A DNA stretch of 64,000 nt, taken from assembly GCF_001305855.1 (NCBI RefSeq), contig NZ_LIXZ01000008.1:124001-188000 (forward strand). Reading direction: 5' to 3'. Shown in pieces: positions 17,389 through 24,886 of the stretch; positions within the stretch are counted from its first letter, which is position 1, and each line of letters starts with the position of its first letter. Made by a program: the position numbers and the translations under genes. The notes beneath the pieces were generated by a model. It saw only the letters and a program-made list of their open reading frames with translations, was not told the origin of the DNA and ran no database searches. The DNA is from Rossellomorea vietnamensis. Lineage in GTDB: Bacteria > Bacillota > Bacilli > Bacillales > Bacillaceae_B.

Positions 17389-19074
17389 ATGAAGCAGGCT
17401 TGGTGGAAGAGGTCGGTTGTGTATCAGATTTATCCGAAGAGTTTTTATGATACGTCTGGGAATGGCGTTGGGGATATTAAGGGGATTACGGCGAAGCTGG
17501 ATTATTTGAAGGAGCTTGGGATTGATGTGGTGTGGATCACGCCGATTTATAAGTCTCCTCAAAATGACAACGGCTATGATATTAGCGACTATTTCAATAT
17601 TCATGAAGAGTACGGTACGATGGAGGATTTCGACGAGCTCCTTGAGGAAGCCCACTCCCGTGGAATCAAGATCATCATGGACATCGTGATCAACCATACG
17701 TCGACGGAGAATCAGTGGTTCATCGAGTCCCGGAAGTCGAAGGATAATGAGTACCGTGATTTCTATATTTGGAAGGACGGCAAGGAGGATGGATCCGAGC
17801 CGACCAACTGGCAGTCGAAGTTCGGCGGTAACGCGTGGCAGTATGACGAGGAAACGGGTCAGTACTACCTCCACCTCTTTGACGTCACTCAGGCAGACTT
17901 GAACTGGGAGAACGATGAGGTGCGAAAGAAATTGTATGACATGATGCACTTCTGGCTGAAGAAAGAGGTCGACGGCTTCCGTCTGGACGTCATCAACCTC
18001 ATCTCCAAAGATCAGGACTTCCCTGATGATGACGGTTCGGTCGCTCCCGGGGACGGACGGAAGTTTTACACAGACGGTCCCAAGGTCCATGAGTATATGC
18101 AGGAAATGAACAAGGAAGTCTTCTCTCAATACGACATCATGACCGTCGGGGAAATGTCTTCCACTACGATTGACAACTGTATCAAGTATTCAAACCCGGA
18201 CCGCAATGAGCTCAGCATGACGTTCAATTTCCATCACTTGAAAGTGGATTACCCGAACGGGGAGAAATGGTCGGTCGCGGACTTCGATTTCCTGAAGTTG
18301 AAGGAAATCTTGTCTACCTGGCAGCGTGAAATGCATAAAGGCGGCGGTTGGAACGCCCTCTTCTGGTGCAACCATGATCAGCCGCGGATTGTGTCCCGCT
18401 ACGGTGATGACAGTGAGTACCGTAACGAATCGGCTAAGATGCTCGCGACGACGATCCATATGATGCAGGGTACCCCTTATATCTATCAGGGGGAAGAGTT
18501 CGGAATGACGAATCCGAAGTTCACAAGCATCGATGAGTATCGTGATGTGGAGTCCCTCAATACGTACAATATATTGAAGGAACAAGGAAAATCGGAAGAA
18601 GAGATCCTCGAGATCCTGCGACATAAATCCCGTGACAATTCACGGACACCGGTGCAGTGGAACGGCGACAAGAATGCCGGGTTCACGAGCGGCACCCCTT
18701 GGATCCCTGTGGCGAAGAACTATCAGGAAATCAATGCGGAACAGGCGCTGGAAGACGAAAACTCAGTCTTCTATCACTACCAGAAGTTGAACCGACTCCG
18801 CAAGGAATACGACATCATCGTGGACGGTGACTACCAGCTGATCCTGGAAGATCACCCTGATATTTTTGCCTATGTGCGGAATGGTGACGGTGAAAAGCTG
18901 CTTGTAGTGAATAACTTCTATGCTCGCGAGACGGAGTTCACACTTCCTGATGAGGTGGATGTAAAAGGCTGGTCGAGTGAGGTTCTGATTTCGAATTATG
19001 AGGATGCGAAGAATGTGTATTCTCAAATCTCTCTTCGTCCATATGAATCTGTTGTGTTCCGATTGACGAAATAA
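17389..19074 (+). CDS. treC: Trehalose-6-phosphate hydrolase (alpha,alpha-phosphotrehalase, GH13)
   Basis: This protein of 561 residues splits trehalose-6-phosphate into glucose and glucose-6-phosphate in the cytoplasm. GH13 regions are intact: region I DIVINHT, nucleophile D200 in DGFRLDVIN, acid/base E255 in VGEMSS, and D330 in WCNHDQPR. The N-terminal WWKRSVVYQIYPKSFYD is standard for TreA/TreC and oligo-1,6-glucosidases, and the TreP neighbour decides between them. ATG 17389 gives the family start. The ribosome binding site (AAGGATGG) is somewhat distant. The gene is called treA in B. subtilis. Confidence 0.95.
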   Translation: MKQAWWKRSVVYQIYPKSFYDTSGNGVGDIKGITAKLDYLKELGIDVVWITPIYKSPQNDNGYDISDYFNIHEEYGTMEDFDELLEEAHSRGIKIIMDIVINHTSTENQWFIESRKSKDNEYRDFYIWKDGKEDGSEPTNWQSKFGGNAWQYDEETGQYYLHLFDVTQADLNWENDEVRKKLYDMMHFWLKKEVDGFRLDVINLISKDQDFPDDDGSVAPGDGRKFYTDGPKVHEYMQEMNKEVFSQYDIMTVGEMSSTTIDNCIKYSNPDRNELSMTFNFHHLKVDYPNGEKWSVADFDFLKLKEILSTWQREMHKGGGWNALFWCNHDQPRIVSRYGDDSEYRNESAKMLATTIHMMQGTPYIYQGEEFGMTNPKFTSIDEYRDVESLNTYNILKEQGKSEEEILEILRHKSRDNSRTPVQWNGDKNAGFTSGTPWIPVAKNYQEINAEQALEDENSVFYHYQKLNRLRKEYDIIVDGDYQLILEDHPDIFAYVRNGDGEKLLVVNNFYARETEFTLPDEVDVKGWSSEVLISNYEDAKNVYSQISLRPYESVVFRLTK

Positions 19075-19086
19075 AATAATGAAGAT

Positions 19087-19118
19087 AAGGCATTGTTCAT
19101 TTGAGCAATGCCTTTTTT
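19087..19118 (+). terminator. Terminator after treC
   Basis: The stem AAGGCATTG/CAATGCCTT is followed by a T-run. Confidence 0.9.
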
Positions 19119-19263
19119 CGTATAGACGATTATATCCCCATAATATGGGTATATGGTATGTAAGTCACGAAGTCAATTTCAGTACAAATAGCCCATACCC
19201 ACTCACTTTTTCCATTTGATACCATAAATGAGTGCGTTAACTATTAAAAGGAGGATGAAAGTC

Positions 19264-19623
19264 TTGTCCTATTTATCATATTTAACCTCCCAACTCCATG
19301 AAAAAAGAGAGCAGATTGTACGCTTGAGGAATTCCCACTCCACCCTCAATGCCCTTCAAGGTGAATTTCTTCAGCATCAATCATCCGTTACAGCACCGGA
19401 CCTCACCCCGACTACTTGGCAGGGTACATTAGCCAACGCTTTCACGGAAATCCGGGAAGATATGTTGCTTTCCTATAAAGATCTATCTCATAACCAAATG
19501 GATACGGCCATCAGTACCATTGAAGACAAAATCGCCTCACTCCGGACAGAGATCCAGTCCCTCGAAACGAGTATCGCCTATGAACGTGCCCGTATCGAGC
19601 AGGAACAAAGAAAGGAAGGGTGA
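19264..19623 (+). CDS. YwqH-like protein (DUF5082), type VII secretion/LXG cassette component
   Basis: A 119-residue, mostly helical protein: an N-terminal coiled coil (residues 1-40), a central WQGTLANAF motif reminiscent of the WxG turn of WXG100 proteins, and a second coiled coil to the end. It matches the B. subtilis YwqH family, small partners encoded upstream of YwqI and an LXG toxin. TTG 19264 is preferred because it lies 9 nt after AGGAGG, while the ATG at 19255 touches the Shine-Dalgarno. The partner genes that should follow are missing or broken here. Confidence 0.8.
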   Translation: MSYLSYLTSQLHEKREQIVRLRNSHSTLNALQGEFLQHQSSVTAPDLTPTTWQGTLANAFTEIREDMLLSYKDLSHNQMDTAISTIEDKIASLRTEIQSLETSIAYERARIEQEQRKEG

Positions 19624-19625
19624 CC

Positions 19626-19673
19626 TTGAACCAAAACATTATCCTGCGCATGGGAGAAATCAATGAATCTTGA
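19626..19673 (+). pseudogene. Truncated YwqI-like (DUF5344) gene remnant
   Basis: A TTG start 5 nt after GGAAGGG, right behind the YwqH-like gene, opens 15 codons (LNQNIILRMGEINES) before a stop. Such a start and position are what one expects for the YwqI/DUF5344 partner, whose normal length is near 90 residues. A second short frame at 19663-19713 ends ILAARGRASKK and could be the tail of a deleted downstream toxin gene. I infer an internal deletion that removed most of ywqI and the LXG toxin. Confidence 0.5.
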
Positions 19674-19734
19674 AGACATCCTGGCTGCCAGGGGACGAGC
19701 AAGTAAAAAATAGTATAAAGGTGATATTTACTTC

Positions 19735-19971
19735 ATGGACACAACTAAACTTAACATTAAGAAAGCAGTGCGCTTTGCATTATTACTGTATGCTATATTA
19801 ATAGGTCTAGGCGGAACCGTCATGTTCTCCGTTTTACTCATATGGGTAATTCCAACAGATCAACTGGCATATGTAAGCCTTCCTTTGACCATGATGGCAC
19901 TATTTTTTTACGGAACGTGTGTAGCATCATTAGTGGTCCGTTCTAAATTTTTTAAGAAAGAAGGGATTTAA
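19735..19971 (+). CDS. Small two-helix membrane protein, paralogue of 20429-20656
   Basis: A 78-residue protein with two hydrophobic segments (about 13-36 and 46-66) and the C-terminal ending SLVVRSKFFKKEGI. The protein encoded at 20429 has the same length, topology and VVRS(K/R)FFKK ending, so the two are duplicates. Neither family is recognised. Their location beside remnants of an LXG toxin cassette makes an immunity-type role possible, because several LXG immunity proteins are small membrane proteins. The ribosome binding site AAAGGTG is about 11 nt from the ATG. Confidence 0.7.
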   Translation: MDTTKLNIKKAVRFALLLYAILIGLGGTVMFSVLLIWVIPTDQLAYVSLPLTMMALFFYGTCVASLVVRSKFFKKEGI

Positions 19972-20033
19972 GATTCCCCTAGCCCCCCAAGAAGCTGATA
20001 TAAAGAAGAATAGGAAGAATGAAAGGAACCAAG

Positions 20034-20417
20034 ATGAAAATTAAATTTCTATTAATGCTAACATGTATCACACTCACTTTACTGGGCTGTAGCCAGACCA
20101 CTGCAGATGAACCTAAAAAGGAAGAGAAAGTAAAAGTAGAAAGCCTGGATCCTACTAAGCTTCTTCCTATTGGAACGGTGGTCAAACTGTCTAAAGTGGA
20201 TAAATTGGTCATGATCTATGGCTACAATCAAATCCAAATAAGCACGAATAAACAATACGACTATATAGGGGTTCCTTACCCGGAAGGCAATATCTCGCCG
20301 GATTACAATGTCCTTTTTAACAGGAACCTGATCGAAGAAGTTTTACATAACGGTTATGTGACGGGTGAAGATAAAAAAATCCGTGAAGAAGCCGACCGTG
20401 AGGAACATACCTATTAG
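20034..20417 (+). CDS. DUF4176-domain lipoprotein
   Basis: A 127-residue lipoprotein. The signal peptide ends in a lipobox (LTLLGC), then a Lys/Glu-rich spacer, then a DUF4176-like domain: LLPIGTVVKLSK, KLVMIYGYN, YDYIGVPYPEGNIS, NVLFN and IEEVLHNGYV. DUF4176 proteins are often found in type VII secretion and LXG loci, usually without a signal peptide, so the lipoprotein form is noteworthy. ATG 20034 follows AAAGGAA, whereas the ATG at 20019 lacks a spaced site. It lies between the two paralogous small membrane protein genes. Confidence 0.8.
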   Translation: MKIKFLLMLTCITLTLLGCSQTTADEPKKEEKVKVESLDPTKLLPIGTVVKLSKVDKLVMIYGYNQIQISTNKQYDYIGVPYPEGNISPDYNVLFNRNLIEEVLHNGYVTGEDKKIREEADREEHTY

Positions 20418-20428
20418 GAGGTGTACCG

Positions 20429-20656
20429 ATGTTCTCAGACAATTCATCCCTTAGAAAAATCATCCGGACCGGACTCCTTGTATTTGCGATCATGGGAATC
20501 ATCAGCGGAACCATGCCATTGGCCATCATCAGCCCTGCCATCTTTACCGGCACTTCCATGCCAGAACAGCTTCCTGCATTTACTATCGTTGCCGTTGTCA
20601 ACTATGGTTTTGCCATCCTTTTACTTGTTGTCCGTTCTAGATTTTTCAAAAAGTAA
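20429..20656 (+). CDS. Small two-helix membrane protein, paralogue of 19735-19971
   Basis: A 75-residue protein with hydrophobic segments at about 12-34 and 48-66 and the ending LLLVVRSRFFKK. It starts 5 nt after TAGGAGGTG and 11 bp behind the DUF4176 gene, so the two are co-transcribed. See the paralogue for the possible immunity role. No family was recognised. Confidence 0.7.
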   Translation: MFSDNSSLRKIIRTGLLVFAIMGIISGTMPLAIISPAIFTGTSMPEQLPAFTIVAVVNYGFAILLLVVRSRFFKK

Positions 20657-20723
20657 ACTAAAAAAAATCAGATTAACATATAAACACTTTTATGGGATAA
20701 TAAAGAAAAAAGGAGTTCCTGTA

Positions 20724-20891
20724 ATGAACGCCACGGAAAAAGATCAACATCTTCTTCATGAAATGGAATCAAAACGACTGGAACTTAAATATCTTGCCCA
20801 ATACCACGGCTTTTCACATCCCAAAACAGTGAAACTCAGCCAGGAACTCGATGAACTATTCAACCTCTACCACCAATTGAATCAAAAATAA
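20724..20891 (+). CDS. Spo0E-like aspartyl-phosphate phosphatase
   Basis: This 55-residue gene is easily missed. It shows the Spo0E signature SQELDELFNLYHQL, with helix 1 (LLHEMESKRLELKYLAQYHG) before it. Spo0E-type proteins dephosphorylate Spo0A-P and so delay sporulation and matrix production. The ATG follows AAAGGAG by 8 nt, and a strong terminator follows. The nearby tasA matrix genes are classic Spo0A-pathway targets in B. subtilis, but the specific response regulator of this copy cannot be inferred. Confidence 0.85.
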   Translation: MNATEKDQHLLHEMESKRLELKYLAQYHGFSHPKTVKLSQELDELFNLYHQLNQK

Positions 20892-20916
20892 AAGGCTGTG
20901 CCCGGGCACAGCCTTT
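20891..20916. terminator. Bidirectional terminator
   Basis: AAAGGCTGTGCCC/GGGCACAGCCTTT is a perfect 26-bp palindrome between the convergent Spo0E-like and lipoprotein genes. Confidence 0.9.
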
Positions 20917-20921
20917 CTTCA

Positions 20922-21530
20922 TTATTCCGAAGCTTCCTCTTCTCCCTCACTGGCCAAGAAGAAAATCGCTGCAACCTTCCATCCATCTTCTTTCTTATGG
21001 AAGACGGTTACCTGCTTCCCTGAACGGGTCACTTCCTTATCGCTGTTCGGGTCTTTCGTTGTTGCTTCGATCTCAGCATAGACATCCGCTTTCTTGCCCG
21101 CATAGTTGATGATCTTCACATTATCCACTGTACGCTTCGAATCGACACTATCAAAGATCTGCTTCACATAGCGCTCTTCATCTTCGTACTTGAAGTTCAC
21201 CGGTGTCTTCGAGATGACACTCATGTATGAATCGAAATCTTCTTCGTTAAAGGCATTGATATATTGATTAAAGGCAGCGTCGATCGCCGTTTTTTCTTCT
21301 TCCGGGATCCCTTCCGCTTCTTTCAGTTCACTTGCATCCTCCACGATCTGCGTCATTTGGGTCAGGGATGCCGCCTCATCTGTCGCAGGATCATCTTTCG
21401 GGCTGACCTCTTCTGTCTTCTTTGCCGTTTCTTTGTCTTCCTTCTTCTCTTCGTCTGCCCCACAAGCACCCAATAATAATGTGCTCATGCCAATTCCCAA
21501 CATGATTTTCTTCCAATGCTGTTTCGACAA
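20922..21530 (-). CDS. Lipoprotein with NTF2-like C-terminal domain
   Basis: A 202-residue lipoprotein. The lipobox LLLGAC is near residue 23. A long Glu/Lys/Asp-rich spacer runs to about residue 80. The C-terminal 110 residues (NQYINAFNEEDFDSYMSVIS, RTVDNVKIINYAGKKADVYAEIEA, KQVTVFHKKEDGWKVAAIFF) have the helix-then-sheet pattern of an NTF2/SnoaL-like fold, often a ligand-binding rather than catalytic module. The start is TTG with a modest ribosome binding site (GGGTGAAGAG). It faces treR divergently. No specific function is known. Confidence 0.78.
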   Translation of the reverse strand: MSKQHWKKIMLGIGMSTLLLGACGADEEKKEDKETAKKTEEVSPKDDPATDEAASLTQMTQIVEDASELKEAEGIPEEEKTAIDAAFNQYINAFNEEDFDSYMSVISKTPVNFKYEDEERYVKQIFDSVDSKRTVDNVKIINYAGKKADVYAEIEATTKDPNSDKEVTRSGKQVTVFHKKEDGWKVAAIFFLASEGEEEASE

Positions 21531-21648
21531 TGCTCTTCACCCTTTTTCTAAAATTTGCACTATCTCCATTCTATTGAAAATATTCGCAACACTCAAGTTG
21601 AATCTCATTCTTCCTATTAATTATGGTAAAATAATAGCAGGTGATATT

Positions 21649-22371
21649 ATGACGAAAAGCAATAAATACCAACAAATCTTCGAGGATCTCTCTGACAAAA
21701 TACAAAATGGCACGTATACAGCCAATTCCATCCTGCCATCGGAAAACGAGCTCACGGTGATCTATGCCACTTCACGTGAGACTATTCGTAAAGCGCTTAC
21801 ATTACTGGCTCAAAAAGGACTTATACAAAAACTGCGTGGAAAAGGCTCTCTTGTGCTAGACGTATCACGTATGAGCTTTCCGATTTCGGGCCTTGTAAGC
21901 TTCAAGGAGCTGCAGACCTCCATGGGACGCGATCAGATTGAGACATTCGTCCACGACTTCGGATTGATCTCTGCCGATGATGGGATCGCTACTCAACTCG
22001 AGACGTCCCTGAACGCTGAAATCTGGAAAGTAGTCCGCTCCCGCAAAATCGGCGGCGATAGGATCATCTTGGACAAGTCCTATTTCCTGAAAGAACAAGT
22101 CCCTCTGCTGACAAAAGAAATATGTGAGAACTCCATCTATGAATATCTCGAAGGAGAACTTCGATTACCCATCGATTTTGCCAAAAAAGAAATCGTTGTG
22201 GAAGAGTGTACGGATGAGGACCGGGAGTACCTGGACCTGAATGAATATGATCATGTGGTGGTTGTGAAGAACTATGTCCATTTAAAAGATGCAACGCTGT
22301 TTGAATACACAGAATCGCGCCACCGGCTGGACATGTTCCGGTTTGTGGACTTTGCACGGAGAAAGCATTGA
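21649..22371 (+). CDS. treR: Trehalose operon repressor, GntR/HutC family
   Basis: A 240-residue regulator. The N-terminal winged helix-turn-helix (ILPSENELTVIYATSRETIRKALTLL) is followed by a UTRA ligand domain (about 95-235). TreR binds TTGTATATACAA and is released by trehalose-6-phosphate. Three such sites are in the window, around treP. ATG 21649 follows AGGTGAT by 5-6 nt and gives the family length. The upstream in-frame extension from 21433 overlaps the divergent gene and is rejected. In B. subtilis treR directly follows treA, whereas here about 2.5 kb of other genes intervene. Confidence 0.93.
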   Translation: MTKSNKYQQIFEDLSDKIQNGTYTANSILPSENELTVIYATSRETIRKALTLLAQKGLIQKLRGKGSLVLDVSRMSFPISGLVSFKELQTSMGRDQIETFVHDFGLISADDGIATQLETSLNAEIWKVVRSRKIGGDRIILDKSYFLKEQVPLLTKEICENSIYEYLEGELRLPIDFAKKEIVVEECTDEDREYLDLNEYDHVVVVKNYVHLKDATLFEYTESRHRLDMFRFVDFARRKH

Positions 22372-22376
22372 GATGG

Positions 22377-22408
22377 GTCCACTTCCTGGTTTTGGGAGTG
22401 GATTTTTC
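22377..22408 (+). terminator. Terminator after treR
   Basis: The stem GTCCACTTCC/GGGAGTGGAT (one G-U) is followed by TTTTTC. Confidence 0.85.
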
Positions 22409-22436
22409 TTTAGACGTGACACTTTCACCCATATAA

Positions 22437-22470
22437 CAAAAAATCAGTCCGTCAGTATATGACCGGACTA
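22437..22470 (-). terminator. Terminator of the sipW-tasA-tapA-like operon
   Basis: On the minus strand AGTCCGGTCA pairs with TGACGGACT (one bulged G), followed by GATTTTTTG. Confidence 0.8.
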
Positions 22471-22478
22471 ATCTTCAT

Positions 22479-23306
22479 TCATTCACCAGCTATTGCTTTG
22501 GCTTGCTCCGACTGTTCTTCTTTCACATCTTCAACTTGCTTATCTTCATTGGCTTCTTCTATTACCTTTTCTTCTGGCTGCGCCTTACTGCTTGCATCTT
22601 CTTCTACTTGAGGAGTATATACCGGCTTTTCCTCCTGTTCGGGCTCTTTGACAACAGGCGTCTTCGCTTCTTCTTCCTCTTCATCCATTACAGGAGATTT
22701 TCCTTCGGTATCAGTCGCTTTCTCCTTAGGTTCCGCCTTTTCCGTTTCTTCTACTTTTGTTTCATCTTGTTCCTCTGGCTTTTCTTCCACTTTCGCTTCT
22801 TCTGGTTGGGGTACGATCGGTTGAATCATTTTCTCCGGATCCACCGCTACGCTAAAGGTTTCATCCACATAATTGACAAATCCCTTGATGTGGTAGTCCA
22901 CAGACGTTGCCTCACACCCACCGCTTGGGTCTGAGATGGCATCCGGTGCGGTTTTTAAGGATTCACCAGGCTTCAGTTTTTGACTGATCATCTGTTCCTC
23001 GCCGCTGCCGGTTTGATGAAAAATCGTTACGTTCGTACTCATATCCGATATATTTTTGACAGACAGTGAATGTTCTATGTAGCAATCGTCTCCGTATGTG
23101 ATTTCCGAGGAACCGATTTGCAGCAAGTCTTCAGTTGTAGCATTTTGAATGGTGCCCGATGCACTCGTTTCCGAGGTAAACCACGCGTATGTTCCAGGTA
23201 AACTCGTAAAGATAATTGAAATGAAATAAATGAAGGAAAGGATAAGGAAGGCACAAAACGTAATAAGGGGACGATTCCCTTTTAGTCCATTATGTAGTGG
23301 ATTCAT
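22479..23306 (-). CDS. TapA-like/TasA-family matrix accessory protein with acidic tail
   Basis: A 275-residue protein: a transmembrane/signal segment (about 14-35), a short TasA-type motif (YAWFTSETSASGTI), a folded region to about residue 160 with two cysteines (GDDCYIEH and SGGCEAT) that may form a disulfide, and a disordered Glu/Lys/Pro-rich tail of over 100 residues. B. subtilis TapA, which anchors and nucleates TasA fibres, also combines a two-cysteine domain with a charged tail, so a TapA role is inferred. The gene is third in the operon after sipW and tasA, whereas tapA comes first in B. subtilis. It could instead be a diverged TasA duplicate. Confidence 0.65.
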   Translation of the reverse strand: MNPLHNGLKGNRPLITFCAFLILSFIYFISIIFTSLPGTYAWFTSETSASGTIQNATTEDLLQIGSSEITYGDDCYIEHSLSVKNISDMSTNVTIFHQTGSGEEQMISQKLKPGESLKTAPDAISDPSGGCEATSVDYHIKGFVNYVDETFSVAVDPEKMIQPIVPQPEEAKVEEKPEEQDETKVEETEKAEPKEKATDTEGKSPVMDEEEEEAKTPVVKEPEQEEKPVYTPQVEEDASSKAQPEEKVIEEANEDKQVEDVKEEQSEQAKAIAGE

Positions 23307-23366
23307 TCGGTTCTCCTTTCAATAAAGATAGGCAGCCTGATAGCGACTGCCCCATCATTCCATCTA

Positions 23367-24089
23367 TTATTTCTTGTTTTCGAATTTCGCACCTTGGTCT
23401 GTCTGCTTCGCCTGTACCATTAGGTTCCCGCTATATTTCACCCCTTGGTATTCATTCCCTGCACTTTGATCAAGTTTCACATCGAACGCCATGGTGATGT
23501 ATTGATCCTCTTCCAGGGTAAAGAACTCATCATTACCGAATTTAAAGGTCTTATCTCCCTCGGAAGAAGATTTTGCCAGAGCCGACATCGCCTGCACTTC
23601 TTCCACAGTCGCTTCTCCTGTCACTACCTCTACCCCTTTAGGCAATGCCGCTACAGCCGACTTTGCCATACTCATTTGTGGATTGTGATTTCCATTGAAG
23701 AACCCTTTTTCCCATGCCATTCTCCAATCATTTAACTCGTCCATATCAGGCTTTGCTTTATATTTAAAAGCCATATAGTAAATTTTGAATGGATCGGCCG
23801 AAACTTTATCCACGGAGCCGGTGTACGTCAGTTTTAAGTTTTGAATTAAATTCCCGGTATTTTCAAGGGTAATGAAATCACCAGATATATATTGTGATGG
23901 TGCAAGTTTTGCACCGTTGAATAACGGTGTAGTGATGGCTTCCCCGTTATTGACTGATAAAGTTCCCGTATCGATGGTTCCCGATGCCGATGTACTGGAC
24001 GTGAACCAAGAATATGTACCATATCCTGCACTTACTACTAAAGCTCCTGCCAATGATGTTGCCAATAATGCTTTTTTTACTGATTTCAT
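23367..24089 (-). CDS. tasA: TasA/camelysin-family biofilm matrix fibre protein
   Basis: A 240-residue secreted protein with signal peptide KKALLATSLAGALVVSAGYG, then the family hallmark YSWFTSSTSASGTIDTGTL and a TasA/CalY domain (LENTGNLIQNLKLTYTG, DQYITMAFDVKLDQSAGNEYQG). TasA forms the protein fibres of the biofilm matrix after removal of its leader by SipW, which is encoded just upstream. The original annotation as metallopeptidase M73 (camelysin) is doubtful, and no zinc motif is visible here. The operon would be expected under Spo0A/SinR-type control, and a palindrome upstream of sipW is a candidate operator. Confidence 0.9.
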   Translation of the reverse strand: MKSVKKALLATSLAGALVVSAGYGTYSWFTSSTSASGTIDTGTLSVNNGEAITTPLFNGAKLAPSQYISGDFITLENTGNLIQNLKLTYTGSVDKVSADPFKIYYMAFKYKAKPDMDELNDWRMAWEKGFFNGNHNPQMSMAKSAVAALPKGVEVVTGEATVEEVQAMSALAKSSSEGDKTFKFGNDEFFTLEEDQYITMAFDVKLDQSAGNEYQGVKYSGNLMVQAKQTDQGAKFENKK

Positions 24090-24150
24090 AAAATGAATTC
24101 CTCCTCGAATTTTGAATACTCTATTTTTCTTTCATTGAACCCGGATATGT

Positions 24151-24696
24151 TTAAACCTTTGATGATGCAGTACCTTCCTTACGGTTATAATGCCTGTTCG
24201 TGCGCTCAAATACTTCAATTAGGATAAAGAGTAGAAATGGCAGCAGAACAAACAGGGAAAACCCAAGTTTGCTGGAAATGAACTTCGCCACATACCCCGC
24301 ATTTGGCAGAATGAAGGCCACTTTCCCTAGCAGACTATCAGATGTCACCTTCCAGCTATCTTCTACATTGTTATTGTCGCCTTTTGTTATCATGCCTTCA
24401 GGGGTAATCTCCACCACACGGTGAGTGATCACCTTTTGATCGGCAGTTCGAAACGTGATGATATCCTTTTCCTTTACATCCGCTGCATCCTTTTCCTTTA
24501 CGAATATCATGTCCCCCGCGCTGATTTTGGGTTCCATGCTGTTTGTCAGGACTGTTAACGGCTTGTACCCAAATAAGGATGGAATCTTACCAGGGTTCTG
24601 TTGTGCCTGATACGTTACAAATAAGAGAAACACGATACAACATAGAACAGATATCGACAGGAGATAAGTGAACATTTTCAACAATTTTCTTCCCAA
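24151..24696 (-). CDS. sipW: Signal peptidase I, ER/archaeal type
   Basis: A 181-residue membrane peptidase with helices at about 10-28 and 140-165. The ER-type signature is present: serine in LTNSMEPKISAGDMIFV and a histidine in VITHRVVEI, replacing the Ser-Lys dyad of ordinary bacterial enzymes. SipW processes TasA and TapA, whose genes follow directly. The start is TTG, 10 nt after AGGAGG. It is first in the operon and divergent from the immune inhibitor A gene. Confidence 0.93.
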   Translation of the reverse strand: MGRKLLKMFTYLLSISVLCCIVFLLFVTYQAQQNPGKIPSLFGYKPLTVLTNSMEPKISAGDMIFVKEKDAADVKEKDIITFRTADQKVITHRVVEITPEGMITKGDNNNVEDSWKVTSDSLLGKVAFILPNAGYVAKFISSKLGFSLFVLLPFLLFILIEVFERTNRHYNRKEGTASSKV

Positions 24697-24771
24697 TTCA
24701 TCACATCCTCCTATTGTAGTTATCGCCTGTATTCACAAATTTACTAGACTTAGATAAAAGTGTCAACGTTA

Positions 24772-24793
24772 TAACGAACAAAAATGTTCGTTA
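24772..24793. promoter_or_regulatory. Perfect 9-bp-arm palindrome between sipW and inhA
   Basis: TAACGAACA/TGTTCGTTA with an AAAA spacer. It lies in the 190-bp divergent promoter region and contains GAAC/GTTC half-sites like SinR sites. Half-site spacing is too wide for the LexA box (CGAAC-N4-GTTCG). The binding protein is unproven. Confidence 0.6.
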
Positions 24794-24886
24794 AAAAGCG
24801 ACAAATAATTCATAGTAACATTTTCTTTTTTTTTTTGAAAAAATAAGCTGCAGTAAGGGTTCCAAAAAACATTTAGGGGGTTACGT

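Noticed and set aside
18048..18059. GGGGACGGACGG in treC as another copy of the 12-bp word
   Set aside because: The conserved CCT end is missing, and the match is no better than expected in GC-rich coding sequence.
21433..21648. 72-codon N-terminal extension of treR
   Set aside because: It overlaps the 5' end of the divergent lipoprotein gene. ATG 21649 has a proper ribosome binding site and family start.
24773..24792. Possible LexA/DinR box between sipW and inhA
   Set aside because: The half-sites CGAAC and GTTCG are 6 nt apart, while the Bacillus box needs 4.
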